Source: Sipunculus nudus (lineage: Eukaryota; Annelida; Sipuncula; Golfingiida; Sipunculidae). From it: a stretch of 64,000 nucleotides of DNA. Location: assembly GCA_026874595.1 (NCBI GenBank), contig CM049308.1:19402001-19466000 (forward strand). Reading direction: 5' to 3'. Under the pieces are notes generated by a model. It worked only from the letters and a program-made list of their open reading frames with translations, made no database searches and had not been told where the DNA came from. The position numbers and the translations under genes were made by a program. Every line of letters starts with the position of its first letter. The stretch's first letter is position 1. Shown here piece after piece: positions 1-11,937 of the stretch.

Positions 1-586
1 GAATGTAGAAGCTCAGCTATAAATATGCATAAGTAGTTACAAATAAACATAGCAAGTTACAGTTTTGTGAGTAAATGAATATGTTGCAGTATTTGCACTT
101 ACTATTTAAACAGTCAAGGGGCCAAAAATGGGTAATTACATGTGACTTTATTATAACTGATTGTAGAGACATTATGTTGTTTGTATTCAAAGTTATCAAG
201 CTATTTCTTTGTTCACTAATGTTTTGTTCTGTTCAGTGAAGTAAGAAATAAAAAATAAGTATGAGTAAAAGAAATTGCGGAAAGAAAAACATGAATGGAA
301 ACTAGCTTGAATGTTGTTGACAGATTTAAATTATATATAAATATACATTTATATATATAAAAATATATATATATATATATAATACATCCTATCCTTCATT
401 ACAACCAGTATATATATCACATGAATTATTATCCATTGCTGCTGACTGAAATATGTATTTATAAGTAACATAAAGAAACAATCTGTGAGGAAATTATGTT
501 AATTTGACCTAGCTACCTCTGACTCAGGTCATTTAAATCAATGTGACCTATGGCCCACAAGACATAAACATACATTTGACCATTAC

Positions 587-673
587 CTCACAAATGGCTT
601 GTCCCACTGGCAGTAGCGGGACTTCAGTCTCCTCAACATCACCCTCTGATGTAGAGCTGGACATTAAATATAT
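587..673 (-). CDS. Candidate isolated coding exon (weak)
   Basis: An 87-base open stretch on the minus strand is bounded by an AG acceptor (CTTCCCAG before 673) and a GT donor (GAG then GTAATG after 587). It is phase 0 at both ends and gives 29 codons, with an acidic middle (GDVEETEVPLLPVG). It is richer in GC than its surroundings. No neighbouring exon could be found, and the pyrimidine tract and donor are only fair. It may be part of a gene extending beyond the left edge, or chance. The plus strand is also open here, which lowers confidence. Confidence 0.22.
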
Positions 674-3490
674 CTGGGAAGCTTCAGATGTTATGAAATA
701 TCACTTGTTCCAAAGAAGCAAATCCTCCTCTTTTTTTCTGGGAAAAAAAGAAGACACAGAGTAGTTATTTATGGTGATTTATAGAAGATTTTCTACAGAT
801 TTAATCTAACCATTACTGTAATATCCCCTTTTATAAAGTGAATTCCTTATAAGTTAGATAGTGCTAATTAAGTCATACACCTTAGAAAACTTAAAGATAT
901 TGTTAATTATGACTTCATGATGATTTACTTGTTTTTTCATTTTTTTCACACATGCTCTTCCTGCATAATATCAATATATGGTCATAGAGAAAGTGTGACT
1001 ACATTTTAATGATATTTTTGCATGTTGAAGTTGACACTGCTGTGCTTCAAATGATATGCAATTTAATAGCAGCTGCCAGATTCTGTTGTAAATCAGTAGA
1101 AGTCTACTTACTGAAAATTTAAAATAATCAATTGTTAATGAGTATGGAATTTCTGACCATATATACAGACCTACACATGGTCTCAACAAGTTATGTGCAT
1201 GTTTTAAATCATCACACAATCATTACCAAGTTGAAATGTAATAAATGCACCTGCAGGGTGAAACAATTGTGCTGGCTTAGCAGGACAGGCACCAAACACA
1301 TGGGGTCAATGTAGATTGAGCATCGCATTCGACATGCTATTATAACCATATGCCGTACTCTGATCCAGGTTTTGTTAAAGCATGATGGGTTTTATATATA
1401 ACTTCCGCCCAGCCTGGCTTCTCTTTCTCTCTCCATATTAAACTGTCAAGGACTACACATGGTCTTCGTGTCTGTATGCATTCTGGTGTGTGTGAGAATC
1501 TTAGCGGAAACCTGTACCAATCTACAGTCATAACTATAACAAGTGCTGTGCAGACCGTTGTACATACACTCCGTCCACTAGAAAAATGAAGGCAGACACC
1601 TGTGGCTCTGTATATATACTACACAGCAACAACTGGGACTACCATAGACTGGCCCAGTCCTGTTAAATGTTGCTTCGGACAGAGAAATCAAATGTTCCCG
1701 CGCTGTATTGCACTAACTATCGGTACAGCCATCTTGCGGCAACTCATATAACTAATTTACCACTATCTGACCCTCTTATTTATGGACTGGTAATCTTGGC
1801 TGGTACCCAGACGGTCAGCACCACACATCACCGCCTCGCTGAACTAAGGTCTTTTCCAGTGACGTCAGCAGTGGTCTTTCCCGGAATCTTTTTCAAAACC
1901 AACATGGTTCATTCAGTCATTGCCTATTCCGGGCTTCCCATTCGCTACAAATATTCCCATTTAATTTGTCTTAATATTTTTAGGCTTTTATTGAGTTTGG
2001 TGAGACTTTAAAACACTATAACCCTCAGCCTCAGTGTTAACATTTATTGGACAACCACTCTTGACAGTAGGCCTAACAAACTCTGGCTCAGCCAATCAGC
2101 ATGAGATATTCAGGTGCACACAACAGGAGCGCAGTCAAAATGGACCAGCTGACTGAAAAGATCACGATTCACGAGTCAAAATTTGACAGTTTATACACAG
2201 GTTCAGACAAATGCTGCCACCTGCTCTTGTCATCTCGACAGAGGGAATTTTACTTGACCTGTCAGTACAAAATTGTTGCAATAGTGTCTACTATATGCAC
2301 TTACATTTGGCCCATGGACTGTATTATTCGTTCAGCAGAACTATATCATAGGACATGAAGGTCCATGTGTGGAATACCTGAATACATGATTTCAGTGCGA
2401 ATGTTACCAAGCGGGTCGAGCTGTGGGACTGCTGTTGGTGTTCTCATAGCAACCATGCCACTCACATGAAGCATGATGGCCTGATACGCAAATACGGGGG
2501 AATCGTCAGGTCCTCAAAGTGCCTTGTGCCTTATTATGCAAATATCAGGGAATATTCACCATACAGACTTTATGGCAGGGCTTTAGTGATTAGAGCTGGC
2601 ACTGAGTTAAGTCTATCGATACATGGAATCACGTTTTATTTTAAGCATTTTATTAGTAAATGCAAATACTAAAGCCCAGGCAGGGCTAGGACTACCACTG
2701 ATGGATAAGATGAAAATTTGTCACCCGTATATCAAATAAGCATGCATGTTTAGAGAATGATAGTCATATTACTTTCTGAATTAATTGTACGAGGGATAGA
2801 CTACATGGGAGGGTATTATTTTTGCTGTAAGATAATCGCCACATTCGTACGACTTACATCTGGGGTAACAAAACGTCAACTTTACTGCATTGAAAAAAAA
2901 TAATGCGTTAAATATGGTTTTTAAATAAGACTTTAAAAACCTCTAAAATACACAATTACCGAGACTGTGACCAGTGTTGGAGTGACTCAGTGAGCCTGCA
3001 AAAATGAAAAAAGTGCAAATTCAGACGATTCGCCACACCCGTTCACCTCTGTCCATGAATCAGTCACTCGGGTTTGACCTACCGCTTTGTGAATTTGGGC
3101 GACGGTAGTTTTCCTCCTCTGATAACTTTTTGGCAGTTAAGTGAAGATCAGACAATGGAGTGATGGTTTAAAAATTAAAAAAAAAAAAATCAATCAAGAC
3201 GCCGCCATGTCCTCATTACCGTAAAGTGATGTTAAAATGTTACCGCCAATAACCTAAATGCCAATGATAACGTTCTCCACTAGAGGGCACCTGTCTAGGA
3301 TGGTAGTTTCAACACTGGGCCTACGTAATATAATTAATATCAATCTATCTATCATATAAAGAGAGAAAACACATCTGAGCATATATCTTGCCATCCATGT
3401 CTAATTAAACTCCTAGCTACATCTAGCACTGCTGATATCCCTTGTGGAAATCTTTGATATAGCGCACGTAGTAATTAATGTAAAATTATA
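674..3490. other. Intergenic, no convincing gene
   Basis: No ORF here has both length and splice context. A perfect CRE-like palindrome (TGACGTCA) lies at about 1860 and a CCAATCAG box at about 2092. These are followed by a short ORF with a good start context near 2140 (MDQLTEK...). This could be a plus-strand promoter and first exon, but no second exon was found. The rest is ordinary AT-rich sequence. Confidence 0.4.
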
Positions 3491-3499
3491 AGAAATCTT

Positions 3500-3870
3500 T
3501 AGGCCTAAATCGTCTACCGTCCTCTAGCGGTAGAACACGGGGCTCAAAGCCGGGAGATCTTGAGTTTATATCTCAGCCGGGGTACTTCACGGTCGGTCCC
3601 CAACAGGGTGAGCGCTATATGCAGCCTTAATGGGAAGGCCGTGCCACTTACAAACAAGTATGTTTTTTAGGAATTCCTTGGCGGCATGACTTCATTGTGC
3701 AGAAGTCACCGGGCCTGGCTAAAAGCAGATATAAAAAGAGTTGAAGCGTGTACGTGGTACTGGCCTGTCATATGGACCGAAACCAGAACGGAATTTTGCA
3801 GATGTACATACTTAGTAAAGCTTGCATTAAAAATGGAGGCGGTTACCGACAACAAAACCACATAGAAAAA
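3500..3870 (+). mobile_element. SINE-like dispersed repeat, copy 1
   Basis: A tRNA-like head (about 3515-3590, with degenerate A and B boxes) is followed by a body with the landmarks CACGGTCGG, AATGGGAAGG, CACCGGGCCT and TTTGCAGATGTACATACTTAG, and an end near AATGGAGGCGGTTAC. The same landmarks recur at about 16560-16850 on the minus strand and 55400-55800 on the plus strand. Three copies sharing a tRNA-like 5' part point to a SINE. Confidence 0.6.
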
Positions 3871-4033
3871 AGTTTTCAGACCTATCATGAAAGTTGCGGT
3901 GTGTGAAACGCAACCATATGCAAATCTACAAAGCTGTGGCTCAGTGTAGCTGTACTGAACGTCCGTGTGAAAAGCTATTTAGATTAATTCAATCTCAGTT
4001 GATTGCATTTGTGTCATGTGCTCCAAATTCATC

Positions 4034-4056
4034 TTCTCTCTCTCTCCCTCCCTCCC

Positions 4057-4097
<41 letters not shown>

Positions 4098-4106
4098 GAC
4101 GGACTC
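4034..4106. repeat. (TC)n-(CA)n microsatellite
   Basis: A CT-rich run passes directly into a CA run. It abuts the hAT-like element that starts at 4107. Confidence 0.9.
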
Positions 4107-4307
4107 CAGGGGCGGATCCAGGATTTAGGAAAAGGGGGGTCCAACCCAGGAGGACGAATGAAAATCCCAAAAAAAGGTCATCATGTCTGGAAAAGGGGGG
4201 GGGGGGTCCAGGCCGCAAAATTACGTCTAATACCCTTAAAAAAGGTTGCTTCGGGTGAAAAAGGGGGGGGGGGGGGGGGGTCCGGACCCCCCTTGGATCC
4301 GCTTCTG
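4107..4307 (+). mobile_element. hAT-like MITE of the GGATCC family, copy 1
   Basis: The left end reads CAGGGGCGGATCCAGGAT and the right end is its imperfect inverse, ending GGATCCGCTTCTG. GGACTCC flanks the element on both sides, a 7-8 bp target duplication typical of hAT elements. The interior is G-tract rich. Related copies lie at 18679-18800, 32573-32736 and 58637-58824. ORFs called inside it are low-complexity artefacts. Confidence 0.65.
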
Positions 4308-4315
4308 GACTCCCT

Positions 4316-6504
4316 CTCTCTCTCTCTCAAATTCATCGACAGCCAGAGAAACATTTACAAACTTTGCCGGATTTGTCAAGTTGCATAGAGAGGGGCGGCT
4401 GGTGTGCATGATCACACCCGTATTCCACATCGAAAGGCTGCCGTTCTTTGACAATAATACTGTTCTCATGACATTTGTTCCTCCAGTTATCATCAGATGC
4501 AATGACAGAAATTAATAAATAATTGTTTGACATTTCTTTCTTTTTCTGTGTGGAAATGTAATTGGTGGCAGTAGGTCAACAAGCTGACATTAAAATTTCC
4601 GGTTCATATATGACAAGTCAACCCTACTTGAATGTTTCTTTCCAAATGACCCCAGTTTAACAGAAACTGTATTCTTACCACAATGAACCAGTGTATGTCT
4701 GGTTTGACAAAAAATCGATATTTGAAAACTAATATTTATTCATGGAAGAAGGTAGTTTTGATTAGAAAAGCAGTTTGGCGAAAGACTACATTTTTTTTTA
4801 AAATATGGGTAAATATTATGGTACATGTATTTGGAACTATTTTATATACGAAACATGTCCCGCTTTATTAACCATAGGTTTATTTGATGACACCACACTA
4901 AAAGAACAACAACTGCAATCATCATTAATGTACAGTTTCATAAATCTTGAATAGTGAATATGCAAAATGTTGTCAGCAGTAATGCCTTAAATCGAACAGA
5001 GATTGGTCTATAAATCTCTCTCTCTCTCTCTCTCATTCACACATAAACACACATAAAAAAAGTTCATGGAATGATAGTTTATTCATGTGAAGGATGGCTA
5101 TAGATAAATACATAAATGTTAAACATTCGTAAATGTTAAACATATCACAGAACTATTAAAATCACAGTCCCTACCGACAGAATATAAATATAAAATATTA
5201 TGGTAGACAGACAGGGTGCATTATGTCACTTCGCACATAGCCCTACATGAATGATATGTGAATACATATATAAAGAATAATAAATCGATGCACGTATGTA
5301 TGAAGTTGGACCCCTGATACATGTATATACTAATACTATAATTGTAATATTAATAATTAAAATGATAATACATATATTTCACACGGAAAAAAATCATGTT
5401 TTGTGCACATACTAATTGTCTATCAGATCATGAGACTGTATCACTCGAATTGATCAACAAGGAAAGACTTCCGTTTAAGAATGAATTGCACTAACAAAAT
5501 ATTTGTATGACTAAATCAAATATAGTACATAGTGAATTAAATGAATAAAAATTGATTTAAAAAGGCACTGTGGAAATTAATTTCACTTATATACCCCCCC
5601 CCCCGGATTGAAAAGCCTCTTGATCGTAACGCCACCGTGTGCCAATGTAAGAGACTGCGTCCCATGATATAGACAGTAGCATATAGTTTTCAGTGTGCTC
5701 ACTAGCTGGCGCAATTATCGCTCTCAAAGCACATCATTCGTCATTTCTGCCATGTCTTTTCAGACTTGGATCTGACCCTTTTCGTACTTTATCCAGTGTA
5801 ACACAAAGGTTCTTCCTGAAAACCTTAACGATTCCCTATCACACGGTTAGGTGTTTCCTTATTTGATTTTATATTAACAGCTTTTCATTGCTGTTATACG
5901 TGCATACAACAGATAATCATTTCTTAGAAAGGCACAACACGGATCAAAGTTTTACAAAATATCGGCAGAGTGGTTGCAATTGTTGAACAAACCTATCTGC
6001 AATACATTTGTACCAACATATCTTCTTATATATTTTGGTACCCAACATGTGAGGTTTTATGTAATACAGGCACTTTAAATACTGTATAGGCCTACCACAT
6101 ACATACCAAAATACATATTCTGGTTAACATAAAGAATACCACATACATTCAAAAACACATATTCTGACAATAAAGTTCTGGTATTGTTGCTTGATAAAAG
6201 AATGATGCTTTAAGAAGGACTATTTAGTTCTGAAAAGCTGATGTTGGTATGTGATGTGCACAAAGTAAACATGGCTGCAGTAAATAAATAAATCACAGCA
6301 GGAAATGATTCAGAAATAGTGAAACAGTAAAAAGAAATGATGCCATGTCATACCTTTAACACTGTACCGTATCTTTTAGCGGTAAGACAGGCTAAACAAC
6401 AGAATTTACACATCATCAGCACCAGGAAAGTGACACAGGAATCTAACACTAGCTGACGTCATAGAGCATTATGACGGCATTGTACACCATCAGTCACGTG
6501 ATAA
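4316..6504. other. 3' flank of the LRR gene, no gene seen
   Basis: This AT-rich stretch holds short CT runs (4316-4328, 5012-5034) and no supported exon. The LRR transcript's 3' UTR must lie at the right-hand end. A minus-strand AATAAA occurs only far away at about 5079, so the polyadenylation site is undecided. A CRE-like TGACGTCA near 6455 lies in the presumed 3' UTR and is probably incidental. Confidence 0.5.
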
Positions 6505-8775
6505 TCAAGTTTCGGCGTCTTTGCTTTTCGGTGGTTCTTCTGGTGTAGCGGTACGGGATGTTTTTGCACTGGCCTTTGAAGGTGGTCGAGGGGAAGTGCC
6601 TCCGGATTTCATCCCCTTCTTGCTGCTCCTTTTTCGTGCGGATTTCGGTGAAGCAGACGGTGAACTCTCGGGGCTACTCACGCCACGGTCACGTGGGGGT
6701 CTTGTCTTGTACGCTGACTGCTCATGGTACTCAACCTTGGCTTTCTGTCGCAAAAGCTCAAATGATTTCGGGAACTGCATGATCTTGTTATTTGAAACGT
6801 CTAGCTCTTTCAACACCGGTAGTTTAGCCATTGATTCCGGCAAAGCGCCGATGATGTTGTCTGAAAGATTCAGCTTCACCAGTCCCTTCATTTTAACAAT
6901 ATCTTTGGGAAGCTCAGAAATGTCATTGGACGCTGCGTTTAGATTGCTGATACGATACAGATATGGGAAGTCAAGCGGAAACGCATCGATGTGATTGCTT
7001 GACATATCCAAGAACAAAAGAGACGCCAGTACGTCTATGCGATCATTTGGAAAAGTCAAGAGTTCATTTCCGTTGAGTTTCATTGTGACCAATTTGTTGA
7101 GTTCACCGAAGTTTTCAGGAAGCGAAGACACCTTGTTATCAGACAAGTCCAAGTGCTGCAGGGAGAAAAGTTTAGTCAGTTCATTAGGAAACTCTGTCAG
7201 AGCATTGTTTGAAGCATCTAAATACGTTAAGGCTGTGAGGTTCTCCATCTTACTTGATAATGCAGAAATCCGATTGTGAGAGATATCTAAATGCTCCATC
7301 ATCTTCATTTTACACACGCGCTCCGGCATTTTTGAAAGATTGTTATTGGCGAGTTTCAGAACACGGAGCAGTTTCAGCAACCCTACTGCTGGGGGCAGCT
7401 CTTCCAGTTGCAAATTGGTGAGGTCGAGGCTGGTCAAGTTTCGCCCGTGTTTGTCGCTGCCGATATGCACAAGAATGGATCCCCGGGGGTCATCTTGTGG
7501 AAGATGGATTGGATTCCCTGACAGGTTGAGCGATTTGACAGTCTCCGGTATGGGGAAACCTGTCAGCTGGTTATCTTGAACTTCTAGTACATGAAGACAC
7601 TGCATTGTGTCGAAAGAGCGTGGCAAGGCTGAGAGCTGATTTTTGCCAAGAAGCAAGACTTCAACTTTCCTGAGTTTGCGCATATTGTTCGGCAAAGCCT
7701 CAAGCTGGTTATTGCTGGCATCAATGTGCACTAAAAGCTGCTCATCACCCAAAGATTCCGGAAACACGGCCACGTTATTGTGGGAAAGTTTCAAATTTTT
7801 CAATGTCATTATTTTACCGATACGATCGGGTAAGACTTTAACATCATTATGTGAGACGTCCAGGTTAACCAAAGCCTTCAAGTGGTCGATATCTTCTGGG
7901 ATTTCTGAGATGCTGTTATGAGACACATTGAGTTCTTCGCAGTTCCTAAGTCCAGTAACTTGGTTCATGCTCTCAAGTTTGTTATGAGAAAAGTCGACGA
8001 TCCTCAGGACTTTCATATCCTCGAACTTGGGTGGGAAACACTTCACCTGGTTGTGGGAGACATTCAGAACTTCCAGTTTCTTCAACTTGAAGAACTCTCC
8101 CGGCAGCTCGTCCAGGTTGTTATGGGACAGGTCCAACTCGCGGAGAGCGTACTCCAGTTGGGTCAGTTCATCAGGGATGAATTTGAGATGGTTATGAGAT
8201 ATATTGAAATAGCAGAGATACTTCATGAGTCCAATCTGCGGCGCGAGCTCTTCCATCTCATTATGTGAAATATTCAACCAAGTCAACCGTAGGAGACTCT
8301 CGATACCAGATGGCAACACTTCTATCATATTATGCGAAGCGTCTATGTAATGAATGGATGGATTTTTGATAGACACAGACGGCAACTCCCGTAATCTGTT
8401 ATTGGAAACATTTAGTGTTATAGGCATTTTATAAATGTTCTTTTTAAGTGACTTGATCATGTTGTTCGACACGTCTAGATCAATCAGGTTCGGTGCCGTC
8501 GTCAGTTTTGCTGGTACGGTCTTGAGGCGGTTTCCAGAGGCTTTTAAGAGGGTGATTCCCGTGGCTTTGTGAAGGGTCTTGGGAAGGGATTTCAGAGTGT
8601 TCCCCGATACGTCAAGTTCCCGTAGAGACTTCAACTTGGATATGGAGCCCGGTAATGTGGATATGACGTTGTTTTTTAGATCGATGGATTCTAATTCTGT
8701 CATCGCTGACACGGCCTTTGGAAGCTTCTTGATCCGGTTATTTGGGGCATCAAGTATCCTGGTAAACGTGCACAC
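6505..8775 (-). CDS. LRR gene, terminal coding exon
   Basis: One long exon of 756 codons plus stop carries nearly all the LRRs. The acceptor is a pyrimidine-rich tract ending CATTTTCAG just before 8775. The first codon, GTG (Val), is internal and not a start, because it continues the frame of the upstream exon. The stop is TGA at 6507-6505. Confidence 0.92.
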   Translation of the reverse strand: MCTFTRILDAPNNRIKKLPKAVSAMTELESIDLKNNVISTLPGSISKLKSLRELDVSGNTLKSLPKTLHKATGITLLKASGNRLKTVPAKLTTAPNLIDLDVSNNMIKSLKKNIYKMPITLNVSNNRLRELPSVSIKNPSIHYIDASHNMIEVLPSGIESLLRLTWLNISHNEMEELAPQIGLMKYLCYFNISHNHLKFIPDELTQLEYALRELDLSHNNLDELPGEFFKLKKLEVLNVSHNQVKCFPPKFEDMKVLRIVDFSHNKLESMNQVTGLRNCEELNVSHNSISEIPEDIDHLKALVNLDVSHNDVKVLPDRIGKIMTLKNLKLSHNNVAVFPESLGDEQLLVHIDASNNQLEALPNNMRKLRKVEVLLLGKNQLSALPRSFDTMQCLHVLEVQDNQLTGFPIPETVKSLNLSGNPIHLPQDDPRGSILVHIGSDKHGRNLTSLDLTNLQLEELPPAVGLLKLLRVLKLANNNLSKMPERVCKMKMMEHLDISHNRISALSSKMENLTALTYLDASNNALTEFPNELTKLFSLQHLDLSDNKVSSLPENFGELNKLVTMKLNGNELLTFPNDRIDVLASLLFLDMSSNHIDAFPLDFPYLYRISNLNAASNDISELPKDIVKMKGLVKLNLSDNIIGALPESMAKLPVLKELDVSNNKIMQFPKSFELLRQKAKVEYHEQSAYKTRPPRDRGVSSPESSPSASPKSARKRSSKKGMKSGGTSPRPPSKASAKTSRTATPEEPPKSKDAET

Positions 8776-10010
8776 CTGAAAATGAAAAAAAAAATTAATA
8801 AATAACCATTAAATGTCAGAAGGTGAGTATTAACGAAGTGAAAGTGAACTCTGGTAGAGAAAACGCTACAATGTGATATATGGTGGCCTTGGCAATTTGT
8901 AACTGGCTTAAACTGCACACGTCTGTATTAAGATGTTAATAAATGTTCTCTCAAAGTCACATTCAATTGTGTTGCAGACATAAGTAGCATATTCTGATAA
9001 AATGTTCTAAGCTAAAAATTGGTTCTAACTGTGTATAGCTGGACAAACTACAGTAGAATTTATAGTCATTAGTCAATCAGTTATATGGCCATTAGTCGGT
9101 TATGGCTACATTTCAGGCTCTACTCTCGATTTCATTTTAGCACCAAAATATACAACAACCTTCCACGTAAGTCTTTAGTAAATCAATTAAGGCGCTATTA
9201 GTGTTCACATAGAAATCCTGCGGATTTATAAGTGGCTACACGTGGGATAGAATTGGTCAAGAAAAGCTGGGAACATGTCACACTGAGGGTTTTTAATTAC
9301 AGTAATAAATGTGCATTTCCGAGATGACTGAAACATATCATGAAGAAAAAAAATAATGATAATGAACATCCTGAAATTATTAACAGACAGTAATAGCATT
9401 TTTTCAACCAACCCCTTTGGATTTGCAAATAATACGCATCCTTCCAACACAACAACCTTGGAAGGAAATACAATATACACAGGGACAATATTAAATATTC
9501 GTTTCCCATCTCGCTTGCACCACCTGTCGATAATAAATGCCACTGAGTTTTCGGGTATGATATACTGACAAAAAGATCATATTTTGTTAAAATCCAAATG
9601 ATAAATGTAAAAATGTATCCTTATCTTTTACACTGGGTCACCTGTCTGAACCTCTGGCTTACATTAAAAATTCATTTGACGAAAGTCGCAATATTAATAA
9701 ATACATGTAGTACCCGAACATAGCAGACAATCTTTAAGCATCTCGTGAAAAAGGTCAATAAAGATATGACCTGTAATCAGCCACTCACCTCTTCGTTCTT
9801 GTACAGCTCTTGCGGTAGGTTCTTGATACTTGTGGTGGAGTACCTGAGCTCCACTGCCTTCTGGCCCTCCGTAGCCCTCCGGATGTGACGTTTGATGTTG
9901 TTCGGAAGTGCAACGATCTTACTTCCGGGACCAATGGGCGGGGGTGGTTTCTCATCCTTCTTTTTGCCCCGGGGGCTGGGGCTCCGACGTACAACGGCCG
10001 GGGAACTCAT
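6505..10010 (-). CDS. Leucine-rich repeat protein, two coding exons, 830 aa
   Basis: Two coding exons, 10010-9789 (74 codons) and 8775-6505 (757 codons with stop), join in phase 0 (GAG, then GTGTGC). The start codon at 10010 has A at -3. The protein opens with a basic, proline-rich stretch (PSPRGKKKDEKPPPPIGPG), then carries about 28 typical LRRs of 22-24 residues, many with a DxSHNxL or NxSHNxL core and LP in the variable part, from about residue 65 to 755. The last 70 or so residues are Ser/Pro/Lys/Arg-rich and look disordered. No signal peptide, transmembrane segment, death domain or IQ motif is visible, so a cytosolic or nuclear scaffold role is likely. By length and architecture it resembles LRRD1-, LRRIQ4- and SHOC2-like families, but orthology cannot be fixed from sequence alone. 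There are no frameshifts or internal stops. Confidence 0.9.
8776..9788 (-). other. Intron of the LRR gene
   Basis: A phase-0 intron with GT-AG ends. Nothing else recognisable was seen in it. Confidence 0.85.
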
Positions 10011-10039
10011 CTTTTTATATGTCTAGTTGTTTTCCTAAT
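9789..10039 (-). CDS. LRR gene, first coding exon with short 5' UTR
   Basis: The donor AAGAG then GTGAGT lies after 9789. Upstream of the ATG at 10010 a good acceptor (TGTCTTTGCAG, exon from 10039) indicates a non-coding exon further upstream. Bases 10011-10039 would be 5' UTR. Confidence 0.8.
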
Positions 10040-11560
10040 CTGCAAAGACAATAAGAAGTAAAATGAAACGAGAGACTGTTTTCGGAGCATCAAAAGTAAG
10101 TCATAGGCCGCCATGAGAGCACATTTCATGACATAAAATATGGAATTCTTGATTGATTTTGGTGGTTATTTGGCGATACGTGTAACTGCCTTGTGCAGTA
10201 AGGTTACACTGGTTTACTGATTCCCGGAAAAACTTAACAAAAAAAAATATTTCCTTATATCTTTGTCAAAACTGATCGTATCCTCACAAGCTTCTGAAGC
10301 TGTATTTCATTTTAATACATCTCTCCATTCTTAATGAATCGAACGAAAAAGCTGTTCTTGGTCTGGTTTTTCCTTCTATCCGTCTTCCTCTAATCCGCCA
10401 CTTTTAAAATTTAGCATAGGAAGTTAACATATTATTGGTTTCTGCTTCCACCATTCAGAATATAGGTCATTCAATTGACCGGTCCCACAGCGCCTCCTAT
10501 CTGTCTGTCTGTCTTTCTGTCTGCCCAGCTTTCTTGTCTGTCTGATTTCAACTTCTGGCGAGCGCTCGATCACTGGTCGTCTAGTGTTTCAGGATGAAGA
10601 AACCCAACAGTATATAACTATTGGTCGTAGATTGAAAAAGCGGACCTTGGTGGCTCGGGTGGCTTACGTCCCAGGGTGCAGGCATTTTGTTTTAAGACGT
10701 ACGCCTATCTCTTTTTCAAAAACTTTAATACACTTAATACTAATCCCACAAGTTTCCAGGGACATAGATTTACAAATAATTTTGTATATTATTTTCGCAG
10801 ACTGATTGCAAATCAGTGTCAATAACCTACAACAAACGCATCCTATGCATATATGTTATACACAGACAATATTCATATAGTGCAGTTAAAGCTGAGAACT
10901 GACTTGATTTCTAAACCGCAATATATACGCTTAACAATCATAAACGTACCATGCATTTCACCGAGTGCTGACCCTGACATGCAGTGTATTCAAATAATTT
11001 TTAATAACATTCAGATATAGAGCATTCATGTTTGCATATATGAAAGTCCTTTCAAACTTCCTTCATAAATCTGTACTAACAAATTTATCGTTGGTCGGTA
11101 CTAATCAATACAGGATTAACCTAACGTATACATATCTATACACAAAGGTCTGCGCATTTAAAAGACGGATAAGTTTGAGAGAGGTCTAAGGGGCGTCCTT
11201 GCTGTACTACCGATCAGAACACAACAAACCAAATAAGCTTAAGGTGTGATGGAGCGGCAATCACAAGAGTCTCAACCCCATTACGGTTCACGTGCACACA
11301 AAGAAATAGTAAATAATCACCGGGCCCTTTGTGTACATTATGATTGCCCCAAGTGGATCGTGAAATTTTAATAAAGCAGCGCTCTTTATTTAGTGCCAAC
11401 AGTACTAACAACAACACAAATAAGTTTGCGGTGAACCATGAGGTGATGAAAAATGAGTCCATATTTGATATCCATTGAATGTGTCTACAGAGTATACGTA
11501 TACACGTGATTTATATATAATAGCAAACACTTAATTGCATAATCATTTTCATAATCAATG
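10040..11560. other. Upstream of the LRR coding region, probably intron
   Basis: If the UTR exon near 14.7 kb is real, this is part of a 4.6-kb first intron. A CTGT run lies at 10501-10530. No coding signal was seen. Confidence 0.4.
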
Positions 11561-11566
11561 ATCACA

Positions 11567-11593
11567 TAATTATATATATATATATATATATAT

Positions 11594-11642
<49 letters not shown>

Positions 11643-11655
11643 CATACATACATAA
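11567..11655. repeat. (TA)n/(TACA)n microsatellite
   Basis: TA dinucleotides are interrupted by TACA tetranucleotides. Confidence 0.9.
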
Positions 11656-11661
11656 AAGGTA

Positions 11662-11817
11662 GTGTTACCCTCCGATGTAAAGTGCTCTATGGCCTACAGA
11701 CTAGGCCAGGGCGGTATAACTCTGATTCTAACCACATTCACCTGATGATCGGGTCGCATCCCGTGAAACTGACTGTTGTGAATTAACAGTGTTGTTTTTC
11801 TTCAGAGTTATATTTAT
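11662..11817. repeat. Dispersed repeat with GTCGCATCCCGTGAAAC core
   Basis: About 70 bp ending at TTCTTCAGAGTTATAT recur nearly identically at 12506-12575, including the core GTCGCATCCCGTGAAAC and the stretch TGTGAATTAACAGTGTTG. Both copies run into TA microsatellites, as 3' tails of SINE-like elements often do. The family was not identified. Confidence 0.6.
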
Positions 11818-11822
11818 ACATA

Positions 11823-11827
11823 TATAA

Positions 11828-11902
<75 letters not shown>

Positions 11903-11937
11903 CGGAGAGAGAGAAACAGAGACAGAGAGAGGCAGAG
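11823..11937. repeat. (TA)n-(GA)n microsatellite
   Basis: A TA run changes into a long GAGA tract with a few substitutions. Confidence 0.9.

Noticed and set aside
2101-2358. Plus-strand ORF with a good start context after CCAAT and CRE motifs
   Set aside because: It has no convincing donor, partner exon or domain. It is left as a remark in the intergenic entry.
3894-4388. 164-residue ORF on the plus strand and overlapping ORFs around 4000-4500
   Set aside because: The reading frame is made of CT, CA and G tracts and the hAT-like element. It has no domain or coding pattern.
6521-8268. Several plus-strand ORFs over the LRR gene
   Set aside because: They are antisense shadows of the LRR exon. 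The minus strand carries the regular repeats.
10010-10030. TATAAAAAG just upstream of the LRR start codon as a TATA box
   Set aside because: It lies only about ten bases before the ATG and downstream of a good splice acceptor, so it is transcribed 5' UTR.
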